Shown here: piece after piece, positions 34,059 to 46,145 of the stretch
Position numbering within the stretch: the stretch's first letter is position 1
Layout of the letters: each line of letters starts with the position of its first letter
DNA from: Deinandra increscens subsp. villosa
Lineage: Eukaryota; Streptophyta; Magnoliopsida; Asterales; Asteraceae
Length of the DNA: 64,000 nt
NCBI GenBank assembly: GCA_039602395.1
Contig: JBCNJP010000017.1
Coordinates: forward strand, 17,144,729-17,208,728
Direction: 5' to 3'
Made by a program: the position numbers and the translations under genes
Notes under the pieces: generated by a model
Told to the model about the DNA's origin: nothing
The model's database searches: none
What the model saw: only the letters and a program-made list of their open reading frames with translations

Positions 34059-35734
34059 CATGTGCAGTATCATCTTCTCCATTCAAACTTGTATCTTGTA
34101 TCTTCAATCAAACTCTTCCTTGATCTTGACGATGAGTTCAATCTTGAATACTTGATATTGCATCGTGTGTAATCCTTTTATCAACAACCTTCAGAAGAGT
34201 TGAAGTTGTGATATTCTCTTCCCACTTAGAAACCTGCCAACATAAATAATCTTGGTGCAAAATGTCTCTTCGAGACTCCAAGATAGATTGATTTTGAAAA
34301 CTGATTTTGTAATTCGTGTTGATCAATCGAAAACAAATAAGAAACAAAATCTTTTTGGCTTTTAGAAACTTTATATCAAAACACACCCAAAATCTTTTTG
34401 ATATTTTCTGATTAGAAATGTAAAGGCATTACAGAATCAGACACTATTTTTGTCTTTTGTGAGAAAGATCACAACTTGAGATCATATTGGTCATAACATG
34501 CTGTACTACATTTCAATTTCAATTATTGAAGCACATAAGCCATGCCGATTACAGATATAGTTTGTCCAACTTTAAACTCTGGCACAATCATACACATAAC
34601 ATCTGGATATGTTAAGGTATTGATTAAATTTGCATTGAACAGTGTACCCCACACTATCAGACATACTCAGATATGCTTTTGCTTATCACATTTTGTGATC
34701 TCATATGTGATTGTAATCACACAATGATTGTAACCATGATATAGTCAACTGTGTTCCATGCAAAAAGAAATAAGAACGTTAAATCGTCTACCTTAAGGTC
34801 GATCTTTCGATACGCAGATAAGGCCTCGGATTTAACAAAATAAGAAAATAAAACAAGTTGAAGTTGTATAACTCAACAACAATCAGGTCGGTACTCCCGT
34901 ACACGCAGAGAAAGTCCGATGAGTAATACGAAACACCAAAGAAAATAAAGCAGAACGTCAAACGAACAACGATCAGGTCGGTCTTTCGACACGCAGAGAA
35001 AGTCCGATCGTTTGACAAAATAAAGAAAATCAAACAAGTTTAAATCTTTGCAAAATGAACACATGTATACACAGTGACTTCTCATTTTATTTTTCACATA
35101 TCTTTTTCTTGATATATCATGAGATATGCATCAAGATGTTGTCCACTAGGTCAAGCATCAGATTTAGTGTATATCACATTTGTATACTTTCTGATTTGCT
35201 GAGCCTACCTTGCACATCGATCAAATGGTCTTATGGCTTTTTCATTTACTTTATCCATGAGTCAGACACTGTCAGCCATTGTACCATCATTTCCTAATCA
35301 TGTCGGATACAATTTCTCATTTTTCAATGTTTTTGTCTTTTTCAAATTTCTCCCCCTAAAAATGACAACTCTATTTATAGATTTTCATTTTTACGCATTA
35401 AAAAACAAAACTCCCCCTCAGAATGAGACGAAGTGAAAAACAAGAAAAATTGATCAACCAACACAAACACGAGCAGTTTAGCCTTTTGAAAAACAAAACT
35501 GATTTTGAAATCCAATTTAATTAAAACAGATATTTCACAATCAGCAATTTTCCAATCACCGAAGGTCTTCCTGAAACACCTGCTTGACACCAAATAAAAC
35601 ATTGGTTGTGTTGGGATCGACCCGAATCAACAGGGTCGGGTCGCCCGGTGTCTTCCACAAAGTCATTGTTGGCCTTGGAAACAACTTTTGGTTTCCAAAT
35701 TTGTAAAATTTTTAACTTTTGATCGGAACCCGAA
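34059..35734 (-). other. TR-GAG 3' non-coding region (copy 2)
   Basis: Equivalent of 7128-8802, with the CACGCAGAGAAAGTCCGAT minisatellite (34788-35030) and extra CTCCCCCT tracts near 35350 and 35411. No coding frame supported. Confidence 0.6.
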
Positions 35735-38713
35735 TCAGATTAAACCCGACGAACTTGAGTTGGACCAAGACGATTTACGAGTTGATTTAAGCTTTGGAGA
35801 CCAAGGTTCATCAAAAATTTGACCTTTGTTATCCACATTTTTTGCAATTTTGTGGATATATGCAGTCGTCGGACAATCAACAGCTAGATGTCCTGGTTGA
35901 CGACATACATAACAAAGTCTTTCTCTAAAATTGTTTGAAAATTGTTTTGATTTGTGAGAATCAGATGAATGTTCAGAATGAAAGTTATCAAAGAAACCAT
36001 CAGAAGAATCATACCTAGGAGATGGACTCCTTGACGATCTTCCAGAATAATAAGAAAATTCCTTCTGAGATGGTGATTTCTTTGTAACTTTTGCTTTAGG
36101 AACCTTCTCAGCCTTCACTGATTTCTTTGCTTGAACCGGTTCCTCCAACACTTTGTAACCTAAACCTTTGTGTTTAGATCCTTGAGTCTTTGAAGAATTT
36201 GAAGAAGAACCAGAAGCAACTCTTGATTTAGCAACACTAGTGAATTTGTCTTTGATATCCTTTAGCTTGTTCTTTTTAATCAAAACTTTCTCTTCTTCAG
36301 TTGCAGATGAATAACTGGAAACAACCTTATCAAATACTTTTTCATTTTCCAGCAATACAGACTTTGAAACAAATTTTGGAGCTTCACCCAAAGGTTTCTC
36401 CTTCTTTTTAGACTTGGACTTATGCTTCTTGGATGGAGTGGTAAACTTGGAATAATCATGCAAGTCATCTTTTGGATCAATCTGAGCAGCATTAACTTCA
36501 ACTAAATCCACTGGTTGAGGAACCAAGTGAATATTTTCTTCCTTAGACTTCTCTGAACTCTGATCCTGCTTGTATAAAAAGTTAAGCAATGTCGGTGACA
36601 AATTGCAATTCTTCACTTGCCTTTTTAACTCCAAAATTTCCAATTTTAAATCATTAATCTTCTGTTGACCTTCAAACACCTCTTGTTGTGACTTGATGAA
36701 TTTTGCATTGAGATCATCATATTCGTAAGTTTGTAACTTCCAGATCTCACATTCAGCATATAATTCTTCAAGCACATTTTCTCTCTTTTGCTTGTAGATC
36801 TTAACATCTTTTGTTAACACTTCATTCTTGTCTCTGTAAAGAACATTTTCATCTTAAAGCATAGAAATCTTGTTTTGAAGCTTCTCAACGGTAACAGCAG
36901 TTTTTGTAATAAGAGCAGTAGCCTCTTCATATTTTTGCTGAACAGGATAACTCTTCTCAAACAGATTATCAAAATCTTGAGCTGCGTCTAACGCTTCAGC
37001 TTTGGCTTTCTCACACTCTTCAGCCAATTGAGCCTTTTCCTTCAAAGCATATTCATGAATATGAACTAAAGCATAATATATCTTCTGAAAATCTTCCAAC
37101 TCTTTCTTTAACACCACAATTTCTTCAGTTGAAATTTGACAATCTTGTTCAAACCTTGTAATTTTCTTGAGCAACTTCTCACAGTTATAACATTTAAATT
37201 CATCATCATTTGAATTCTCAGAAGACTTAGGTAATTCTTCTTGAATCAAAGATATACTTGAAGAAGTATCGAATTCTGTTAAAAAACTATCATCATCAGC
37301 ATGTTGAACGGTTAAAGCAATTGAGATTGGAGTATTATTCTTTTTAATGTCTGAATCTGCATTCCAGGCAAATCCATCTGGATGCATAAATGTATCAGTC
37401 CAATCATTAGCAAGAGTAGCAGCTTTCTGATCGACCTTTTCAGCTTTATCTGAAGGATGAAAAACTAAATGTGCATGCTGACCAGACTTCAATTTACTTT
37501 CTGCAGAACTTGGACATTCTCGAGCAAAGTGAGCATAAACGGAACACTTATAACATTTCACCTTAGATTTGTCCAATCCAATCTTTCCTTCCTGATTTAG
37601 TCTCTTCTTACCAGTTCTATTGAAAAACTTCTTCGTTCTACGAACCAACATTGCATATTGCCAATTTAGATCCATTTCCTCCAAATGATCATAATCAATC
37701 TGATCGTAATCTTCATTTGCTAACTCAGCATTACTCACATAACCAGTGATAACACCAAAATATGAAGATACTAATGCAGACATCAACGCATTATAATCAT
37801 CGACAGTTTGAACAGACAATGCACTTTGAGTCGAAGAACTAGGAATAGACACAGTACAACCAGCAGATGAATAACTTGGAGTGGCATATTTACCTGCCAG
37901 AAATGCTGTAGGGGGTGCAGAACTAAGAATATTAGACTTTCCAGCATTCAAAGTTGAATCATTGTTGCCATAATACACTGCAGGATTCTGAATTTGCTCA
38001 GGAAGTGACTTGTTCACTTTTAACTCCATATCCCTAGCTTGGATTCGTTGAATCAGATCATTAAACGACAACCTTGGTTAATCCTTATCATTAGTAATCA
38101 TCATAACATAATTTTCCCACTTCTCTGGTAGAGCTTCCATAATCTTTTCTTTCCTATCTGCTTCATCTTTTGTAAGATTTATCAATTTCATTTCACTCAT
38201 TAAATGTGCAAATCTTGCAATCAGATTTGGAATGGATTCATTTTGATAATGCTTGAAGCTATCAAATTCTTTCTTCAACACTTTTTGTCGACTTTTCTTA
38301 TACTGATCATTGCCTTCACATCTCTTTTCTAGAGCATCCCACAAGCTCTTTGCGGTATAGTTACTTGAAAATTGATGTAGTAAATCAGTAGGCAAAGCCA
38401 TTGTTAAAGTACCATTAGCCTTTTTCTCAGCTTGATATGCTTTCTTTTGTTCACCAGAAAGCTTCCTTTGAAGAATTGGCTCCCCATCCTCACCCTTAGG
38501 ATATGTATATTGTTCAGAATACGATAACCTCATATCGATATCATTTGCAGAAACAAACGCTTCAAATCGTGTCACCCAACTATGATAATCTTCCAATTTA
38601 AGTAATTTGGGAACTTTCTGACTTGTTCCAATTTCATAATCATAGTTAATCATTGTTTGCATCGTTTCCTGAACTGAATTTTGAATAGCTGCGAACGCTT
38701 GAAAATCGGACAT
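35735..38713 (-). pseudogene. TR-GAG gag, 992-codon frame with two stops (copy 2)
   Basis: Same length and frame as the copy-1 gag (2979 nt including stop). Only two in-frame stops, at about codons 212 (TAA, Tyr codon in copy 1) and 620 (TAA, Gln codon in copy 1); neither is shared with copy 1. The UBN2-like N-terminus, coiled coil and both zinc knuckles are present. Knuckle 1 reads CYKCSVYAHFAREC, with Ala in place of the usual Gly before His; knuckle 2 is CYVCRQPGHLAVDC. Confidence 0.85.
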
Positions 38714-38739
38714 TTTCGAAAAGCTGGTTACTGTTCACG

Positions 38740-38975
38740 CCGAACCTCGTCCAAACTTCCTCCGATCTGCCTCCGAACTTAGTCCGAACTTAACAACGCC
38801 TAACTCTCTCCGAACCTGACCTTCGGACGAACAAGAATCAAACAACTCCGAACGATCACCGAACTTAGTCCGAACACTGACCGATCCCTCACCGAACTCT
38901 CACCGAATCAATATAGAGACCGAACTCCGTCCGAACCTCAAGTTCGGAGCGGTTATGCCGAACTTATCCGAACCT
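38740..38975 (-). repeat. TCCGAACTT motif cluster in TR-GAG leader (copy 2, long form)
   Basis: Contains the copy-1 cluster plus about 118 extra bp with further CCGAAC/CCGAAT units. The longer form is likely ancestral because copy 1 looks like a deletion between short AAG repeats. Confidence 0.7.
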
Positions 38976-39224
38976 CAAACAGGACAGAATTCACTCGACG
39001 CCATTTTCTCGATTTTCAACGTTTTTTACTGGAATTTTCGACAGGAATTCAAGCAAACATGATAAAAACAACTCAGTAATGAATTTTGAATGAAAAGCAC
39101 ACTCGAAACAATCAAACGAACTCAAAAATGATTGACATTTTCATAAAAACGTGAATTTGAACTCAAAACTCCGAGAAACACTGATTTCCGACTAGTAGAG
39201 CAAACCTAATGCTCTGATACCACT

Positions 39225-39569
39225 TGAAAGTGCGTGAGCGTATGGATCTTCTACTTAGTCGTATAGAAATCAATGAAATACAAAATGAAACACAAAGACT
39301 AAATACAAATAAGCTTTGTATTAACCACAGAGACCACAGAGTACACAGAGAATATACGACGCGGAAGCTTAGACTATTATCACCACTGAAAACAATACAT
39401 GAAACACATATTTATAGGGCTGAAATACGACCGGCCGAACCTCAAGTTCGGCCACACTTTCGGCCATGTCCGAACTCCAGGTTCGGCCTGAGTTCGGACC
39501 TCAGCATCCTTGTGTGAATCCGTCTTGTATTCGATACTTCACATGACGATCAAAAACCATGTATCAACA
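39225..39569 (-). repeat. 5' LTR of TR-GAG (copy 2)
   Basis: 345 bp; about six differences from the left LTR of the same copy. Contains the CTATAAATATG box on the minus strand. Confidence 0.9.
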
Positions 39570-39574
39570 AAATT

Positions 39575-40205
39575 TGCACTAAAAGTCTTAGAATTATGTC
39601 ACCTTTAATTCTGGGGAAAAAAATTAAACAATTAAAATTTCGTGATTTTCTTTATTATTGCACATTTGCAATAATAAGTATCAATTATATTACACATGTA
39701 CAATTTAAAAAAAAAAATGTTATCCTTTTTTAATTATTTCCAGAATTAAAGATAACAGAATTATAAGATTTATGGTGCAATTTTTTTTATCACAAATATT
39801 AACGTATGAAAATTTTATAAAGGTTTTAATATTATTGCACATGTGCAATAATATTTTTTATTGCACATGTGCAATAATATTTTTTATTGCACATGTGCAA
39901 TAATATTTTTTATTGCACATGTGCAATAATAAAAAAAATATAATTTTTTATTAATTTTCTCAAGAATTAATGACGACGGAATTATAAGATTTATGGTGCA
40001 ATTTTATAAAAAAATTTAACGTATGAAAAGTTATAGAGGTTTTAATATTATTGCACATGTGCAATAATAATTTCGTTGAATTTTTTTTTAATTTTTCCAG
40101 AACTAAAGATAACTTAATTCTAAGGATTTTGGTGCAAATTTTTTTAAAAATATTAACGTATGAAAAACTTATAGAGATTTTAATATTTGTTTTTGTGTTT
40201 TCGCA
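39575..40205 (+). repeat. AT-rich repeat with palindromes, expanded (copy 2)
   Basis: Same unit structure as 12525-13094. Four TATTGCACATGTGCAATA palindromes sit in a row at 39834-39931 with a period of about 26 bp, plus one near 40049. Confidence 0.75.
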
Positions 40206-40230
40206 ATAAAAGTTGTTTTCATAAGATCCT

Positions 40231-40297
<67 letters not shown>

Positions 40298-40310
40298 TTT
40301 GGGGTAAAAT

Positions 40311-40519
40311 ACATCAAGCAAAAACGCTACATCAATGCGGATTGATCTGGGGCGTCCATCAAGATCATCCAACAGCCAGGATCTATGGTGTTTTCCGCCT
40401 ATGGTGTTTTTTTCCCCCCGAAAACGCCATAGGCGAAAACACCATAGAGCTTGGCTGTTGGATGATCTTGATGGACGCCCCAGATCAATCCGCATTGATG
40501 TAGCGTTTTTGCTTGATGT
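40311..40519. mobile_element. Foldback MITE with about 100-nt near-perfect arms
   Basis: Left arm 40311-40411 and right arm 40419-40519 are reverse complements, perfect over the outer roughly 70 nt (ACATCAAGCAAAAACGCTAC...) with about five changes near the centre, and a loop of only a few bases (CCCCCC). Inserted in a TA repeat. A transcript through it would fold into a long hairpin. Confidence 0.85.
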
Positions 40520-40531
40520 AGCGTAACTCGA

Positions 40532-40578
<47 letters not shown>

Positions 40579-40582
<4 letters not shown>

Positions 40583-40767
40583 GAGGTTCATTGTAGACAC
40601 TTTCACATGTGAAATAGCTCTTTTTCACATGTGAAATTTTCTGAATAATGAGAAAAAAGAAAAAAAAAGGAAAAAGGAAATTAATCACAACCATTAGATA
40701 AAGATATCTAATGGTGAAATAAGGTGTCTACATGTCTACACTTATGAGGGTGTCTACAATGAACTTT

Positions 40768-40772
<5 letters not shown>
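40579..40772. mobile_element. Short TIR MITE in TA repeat
   Basis: About 194 bp with inverted ends GTTCATTGTAGACAC (40586-40600) and GTGTCTACAATGAAC (40750-40764). Two TTTCACATGTGAAA palindromes lie just inside the left end. No ORF. Confidence 0.8.
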
Positions 40773-40820
<48 letters not shown>

Positions 40821-40822
<2 letters not shown>

Positions 40823-41182
40823 GTCGGTTCTCGTGTGAACACCCCTTAAAATTCGAACGTGCGAATACCCCTTAAAATCCATTTCTTTAACCTACGATGC
40901 AGATTTATTGCTGGGTATATATCAGAAAGTGTTGGGTAGATGTATACATGTATTAAGACAGTTTCTTGATCCATTCTTTATTTTTTTTAGTATATAAATG
41001 TACAAGCACATTTTTTTACCAGCACAACTAACAAAACACAAATTATTTTGTTATGCTCTATTTGATATAAATGTATAAATGTACCAACACCAATTATGAT
41101 ATTATACCAATACTATATTTGCATCATAGGACCAAGAAATGGATTTTATACTTGTTAAAAGAATTTTCGACAGCTATAGGGG
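40821..41182. other. Non-coding stretch before the RT pseudogene (copy 2)
   Basis: Equivalent of 13155-13515, ending in a longer G run (TAGGGGGGGGGG near 41180). No gene seen. Confidence 0.5.
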
Positions 41183-43556
41183 GGGGGGTATGTGGGTCAG
41201 CAGTGCGTTGGTGCCGACAAAGATACCTCTGCTAGCACAAACATCAAGCAGTGCCTTCGAAAGATTACGGACGACCACTTTACAGCGACGATGAAAGTGT
41301 TATGTCCATCGGGTGTTGCGCCTTATAATGGGGATACCACGCTCCCTTTAGAGGCCAAGCATCCCCATATGTCACCTCCATTCTTGCCGACCATTGCTTA
41401 TTATGAGCCTCCCCTGGTGGCGAACATTGATTGCGTTCTGGTGGCAAACACATTCCCGGTGCTCTATACGGGGAGGGCTCTGCCATTGCCAATGATCTTC
41501 TAGAGGCCATTACTTCGGTGGTTAATTTGTGGCTAGGGGGAGATGCTCGACATGTTTGGCAAAGTTTGTTGCCTCTGCTCCTCTTACGCCGCTGTTAAAG
41601 TTTGATAATAGGATTCACCCAATTGCGGTCACCACTATATGGAGACGTTTGGTTTCCAAGGTTGCTATGAAAGGGGTTGGTAAAGCTATGGCGCAGTACC
41701 TCTATGATTTTCAGTTTGGGGTAGGTGTGTCGGGAAGGGCGGAGGAATTGCATTTTGGGGGATCACCATGGTGATGGGTCTCTGGCCATGCTTACCGTAG
41801 TTTTTTTAACGCTTTTAACTTGGTTAACATATCATCCATTCTTCACGAGTTCAGGCTGAGGTGCCCTTCTATTTCGTCTTGGGTTGAATTCTTATATGGG
41901 CAACATGCCAGACTATATCTCGAGGATGATCATATCTGGTCCACTACGGGAGTTCAACAAGGTGGTCCGATGGGCCCCCTCCTCTTCTCTTTCGTTTTGC
42001 ACCCCCTTGTTCATCAGATCAGAGACAATTGCAAACTTCTCCTTCATGCCTAGTATCTCGATGACGGGACAATTATTGGGGATTGTGGGGAGGTTGCCAA
42101 AGTGTTGGACATCATTAGGGACATGGGTCCTTCTTTGGGGATTGAACTCAATATTAGAAAGACTGAGCTCTTTTGGCCTTCTTGCGACGGTAGGGAGTCT
42201 CGTGCGGGCTTTTCCTAGAGGCCATTAGTAGACCTCCCTTGGGAGTGAAACTCTTGGGGGGAGCTGTTAGCAGAAATGTAGACTTTATCCAAGGTTTGGC
42301 TACGAAAAAGCTTCCAATGTTGTTGATCTGATCCATCTCCTCCCCAAGTCGAGGGACCCGCATAGCGAATTTCTCCTGCTGCGCTCATGTATGGGTATAG
42401 CCAAGCTCTTCTTTGGTTTAAGGACATGTCCCCCTTTACACATGATGGAGGCCGCCTCTTTTTTTGATAAAGAACTGCGCACAGCAATCGAGAATATGGT
42501 GGTTTGCAGAGGTCCCTTCTTTAGGGATCCCTAATGGTGACTTGCGACATTACCTATCATGTGTGGGGTTCTTGGATTATATTCAGTTTTTGAGGCTTCC
42601 TCGTATGCCTTTGTGGCATCAAGGGCGCAATCTTGGGTGCTTCAAGATCATATCTTGAGGAGAAGTGGGATTTGTGGCATTGACTCTAATTGTGAGTGCG
42701 CGTTGGACCGTCTTCATGATGTTACTCCAAGCTTTGACTTCAGCGGTTTCACTAACAAGGACACCCCCTAAAGCCCAACATGTTTTGGCGAGTGCCATTT
42801 TTGGTAAAATTGTGCAGGAGATAGAAGCGCAATTTAACATCATTGCCAGACAAAAAGCCCTTTTTCGGATGTCTACGAGTGCCACATGCCCAAGATTTCC
42901 TCTAAGTTATCCCTATTGACGGGTTGGACCAGCACATGTCACTGGTGGAATACCATACTATTTTCAAATACCGCTTTATCATTCCTATTTTCCCGGCAGA
43001 TGAGAAATGCCCTGTTTGCCGCAAGGCGTGCTTGGATTTGTTTAGGGAGCATGCCTTCCATTGCAGAGAGTTCCCCAGGTTCAAACATCGACACGACTTG
43101 GTTAGGGATGTTCTCATCGGCATATTCAAGCGCGCAGGGATTTCAGCTAAGAAAGAAGCTCCGGTCAACTTCCTGACGGACCCGTCTGATGGGCGGTCAA
43201 CTCTTAGACCGGTCAAAATCTTGGTATTTGGATGGATGGGGGGGGGGGGGGACACACATGCTTGGATCTAACTGGGGTCTCCCCTCTTGTGGGCTTGGGA
43301 GTTGGTGAGTTCAAGGTGGGCCAGGCGCCTCTAAAGTTGTTGCGGGGAAAGTGAATAAGCACGAGAAAGCGTGCCTTTTAATCAACATGTGTTTGTTCCT
43401 TTTGCTTTTGACACCTTTGGGTTCCTTGCCCCTGAGACAGTTGAAACTCTGAGTAGAGTCCAACGGGTCATGCATGGTAATGTTATGACCCACGGTTCTA
43501 TGAATGTTCTTTTCACACGGCTTAGTTTTGCTATTCAGAAAGGTTTGGCGGCGTAG
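41183..43556 (+). pseudogene. Non-LTR-type reverse transcriptase gene, frameshifted (copy 2)
   Basis: Equivalent of 13516-15883. Shares most frame breaks, so it was already dead when duplicated. New lesion: the Trp codon before the catalytic YLDDG is TAG here (42051-42053), whereas copy 1 keeps TGG. Position 2 of the motif is Leu here and Val in copy 1. The C-terminal CPVCRKAC...EHAFHC zinc-finger-like region is intact (from about 43010), with a 12-G run near 43238. Confidence 0.8.
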
Positions 43557-44420
43557 CTTGTTGTCCGCCTCCCTTGCATGTCGGAACGATTTCTATTTTG
43601 GATCCTCATTCTCATGATTGGAAATAAAAATTTAAAAGTACCTATAAAGAATGACTAAAGTAATTTTACATTAAATTTTTTATATTCTTACTACCACACC
43701 CTCATGTTCCATATATGCAACAATCTCATGTTGCATATATACAACCCCACCCCCCACTCCCCACCCGCATGTTGCATATATGCTACACCCATGTTCCATG
43801 TATTAAATGAATGTTATTCGGGTAAATTTGATGCACTTTTTTAAAATTTTCGTGTCTACCCAATTAATGGCCACTTAACGACTTAAAAAAAAGTTTTTTT
43901 AAAAAAAAAAAAACTTATAAAAAACTTTTTCTATTTTGTGGTCCGTCCGACTATGTCAATATAGTATGTTGCATATATGCAACATAGTATGTTGCATACG
44001 TTGCATATATGCAACATATGAAACGTACCATTTTCTATATATGCAACATACTATGTTGCATTTGCATATATGCAACATAGTCGGACATACAAGATGTAAA
44101 AAATGAACGTTTTTTTTTAAAGTATCATGTCGATACACATGAAATTAAAAAAAAAATGTCAAATTATCCAATTAGTTTTCTAAGCTTTTATAAGTTTTTC
44201 AAAATAAAAAAAGAATTTTTAGATTTTTATAATAAGAAGGTTTTTCACTTAAAGCTTACTCTAAGATGAAAATATATAATAATAATATATAATAAGGGTA
44301 ATAAAAGAACAGATTCTCTATAAAATATCTTATTCATATTTCCATATGAACTTACAAATCATAACAAACTAATAATAATGAAAACGAGACATGATTGGGC
44401 TCAAAAGTAAACGCCAAAGA
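43557..44420. repeat. GTTGCATATATGCAAC palindromes and foldback (copy 2)
   Basis: Equivalent of 15884-16739 with one palindrome unit fewer at the start. Foldback at about 43941-44090, GTCCGTCCGACTATG to CATAGTCGGACATAC. Confidence 0.6.
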
Positions 44421-45112
44421 CACATGATACATGTGTTAAGTTATTTTAGGAAAAACAAAATTTACTTTCAGAAATAATTTTTTATTGCTATTGTTTTCTA
44501 CTTCTTGTTTACTTCCGCTTGTTACAAGAAATTACATATGAAATAAATTAAAATTAACACTACTTAGTTTTAAACAAAATATAACAAAATGAAAGGAAAC
44601 TAAATTAAAATATATATAGAAACTTAAGTTCAGTGGTATAATTTATGTTACTAAGCTAACATGCCAAAAAAATTAAGAAATATCAAAAAATAAAGTTAAA
44701 AGAAAAAGAAAGCAAGAATGAGATACTAAATTAAATACAGGTACGTTTTACACATGATACATGTGTTAAGTTACTTTCCGAAAAAAAAGTTACTTTCGAA
44801 AATAATTTTATATTGCTATTGTTTTCTACTCGTTGTTTATTTCCGTGTGTTACGTGAAATTACATATGAAATAAATTAAAATCAACACTAAATGGTTTTT
44901 AAATAAAATATAATAAAATAAAAGGAAAATCAGCAGTACATGGTTTTTAAACAAAATATAATATAATAAAATAAAATAAAATTAAACTAATATATATAGA
45001 AACTTAGGTTCACTGGTATAAACAATGTTACTAAGCCAACATGCTAACAAAAATTAAAAAATCCCAGAAATTAAATTTAAAGAAAAAAGAAAGAAAGCAG
45101 GAATGAGATATG
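44421..45112. repeat. Direct tandem repeat, period about 330 bp (copy 2)
   Basis: Units start CACATGATACATGTGTTAAG at 44421 and 44751. A tRNA-like tail follows on the minus strand (45112-45172): TAGCTCTAGTGGTTA as an A box and GTTCGAATTCC as a B box, better preserved here than in copy 1. Confidence 0.7.
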
Positions 45113-45169
45113 GAATTCGAACGTGGGTAACATCGCTAGAAAGTTTAAACATTAACCACTAGAGCTAAT

Positions 45170-45608
45170 TGTCACAGAGTTTTTATTCTTGACTCACCTG
45201 TGAAACTTAAACTTGATCTAAGTCTAGCCTTAACCAAACTAGTAACGATTTAAAGGGACTAACTGGAAGTTGTAAGTTTTCATTACAAAGATTACTTGGT
45301 ATTGCTAGGAAAAGAAGATTACAAGTTGTTTGAGTGGTTTTCAAATGATCACCCTCCACCTATTAATAGTTGTGCTAGTACTAATCTTGATTATTTTAGA
45401 TCCTTCCATAATCTATAGATTTCTATGTAAAGTATCTAGATAACTATAAAGTATAATCTAGATCATTTCATAAAAATATCCATGGAAGGATGGTGCATGA
45501 AGTATCTAGCTCATTCTAAAACTTTCCAATGACAACGATGTCCCAAGAATGCGCTAGAAAGTTTCAGACATTTGGAGTAGTGATTTTAAATTTAGGCGGG
45601 GTGTGACA
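45170..45608 (-). repeat. Gypsy-type 3' LTR, minus strand, uninterrupted (copy 2)
   Basis: 439 bp, TGTCACACCCC...CTGTGACAA orientation on the minus strand, with a good polypurine tract TAGGTGGGGGAGAA adjacent at 45609-45622. Holds the empty hAT site TGTGCTAG at 45371-45378. Confidence 0.7.
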
Positions 45609-45622
45609 TTCTCCCCCACCTA

Positions 45623-46136
45623 AATTCACGGGCATCCTCGTCGTGCTTCTTGTGTCGTCTACAAAATCTACTTCCAACGTATCCAAGCACTAGCAAGTAT
45701 CACCGCTTTAATTTTCTCCCAAAGCATGCAATTGTTGGAGACACATATCGACTTGAGTCCCAATTCCAAAAATAGTTGTCTCCATATCAACAAACCATTT
45801 TCCAAGGCTTTGTCCTTGGACATCTCTTGTTCTTTATTTAATTCTTTTCGAGATTAACCCCAATCATGTTTCTCTTCGATAGCTACAATGTTGCTTGCTT
45901 CCAGGGGGACGGATCTACTTGAAGGTAAGAGGGTGGGAAGGCCCCCACTCAAACCTACAAGTGTAAATTTTGTGAAAAATTAAATGAAAAAAGATCAGGC
46001 CCCCGTGCCTTTTATTAGCGGGCCCCTAAAAGGACCCGGATTATTTCATGGCAACCACGAAGGTGATAAATATGGCGGTGTGTTAAGCTCTTCTGGTTCT
46101 GCTTTAGGTTGAAAGAAAACGATGATGAACAGTGGG
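45623..46136. other. Gypsy internal remnant and unassigned sequence (copy 2)
   Basis: Equivalent of 18711-19227; no recognisable domain. Confidence 0.4.
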
Positions 46137-46145
46137 TTATTTAAA

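Larger units (their letters stand above)
33701..39569 (-). mobile_element. TR-GAG-type non-autonomous copia element (copy 2)
   Basis: 5.87 kb; LTRs 33701-34045 and 39225-39569 (both 345 bp); TSD AAATT at 33696-33700 and 39570-39574, the same site as in copy 1. Therefore insertion preceded duplication. Polypurine tract at 34046-34058 and Met primer site at 39210-39222. It keeps the 11-bp LTR segment that the right LTR of copy 1 has lost. Confidence 0.85.
40206..40820. repeat. (TA)n tract nesting two MITEs and a further element end, copy 2 only
   Basis: TA tracts at 40236-40294, 40536-40578 and 40774-40820 separate the inserts. The stub 40206-40235 ends GATCCTTACCCTATATA, the complement of a TATATAGGGTAAGGATC-type element end. 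In copy 1 the whole interval is one 55-bp TA run. Confidence 0.75.
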
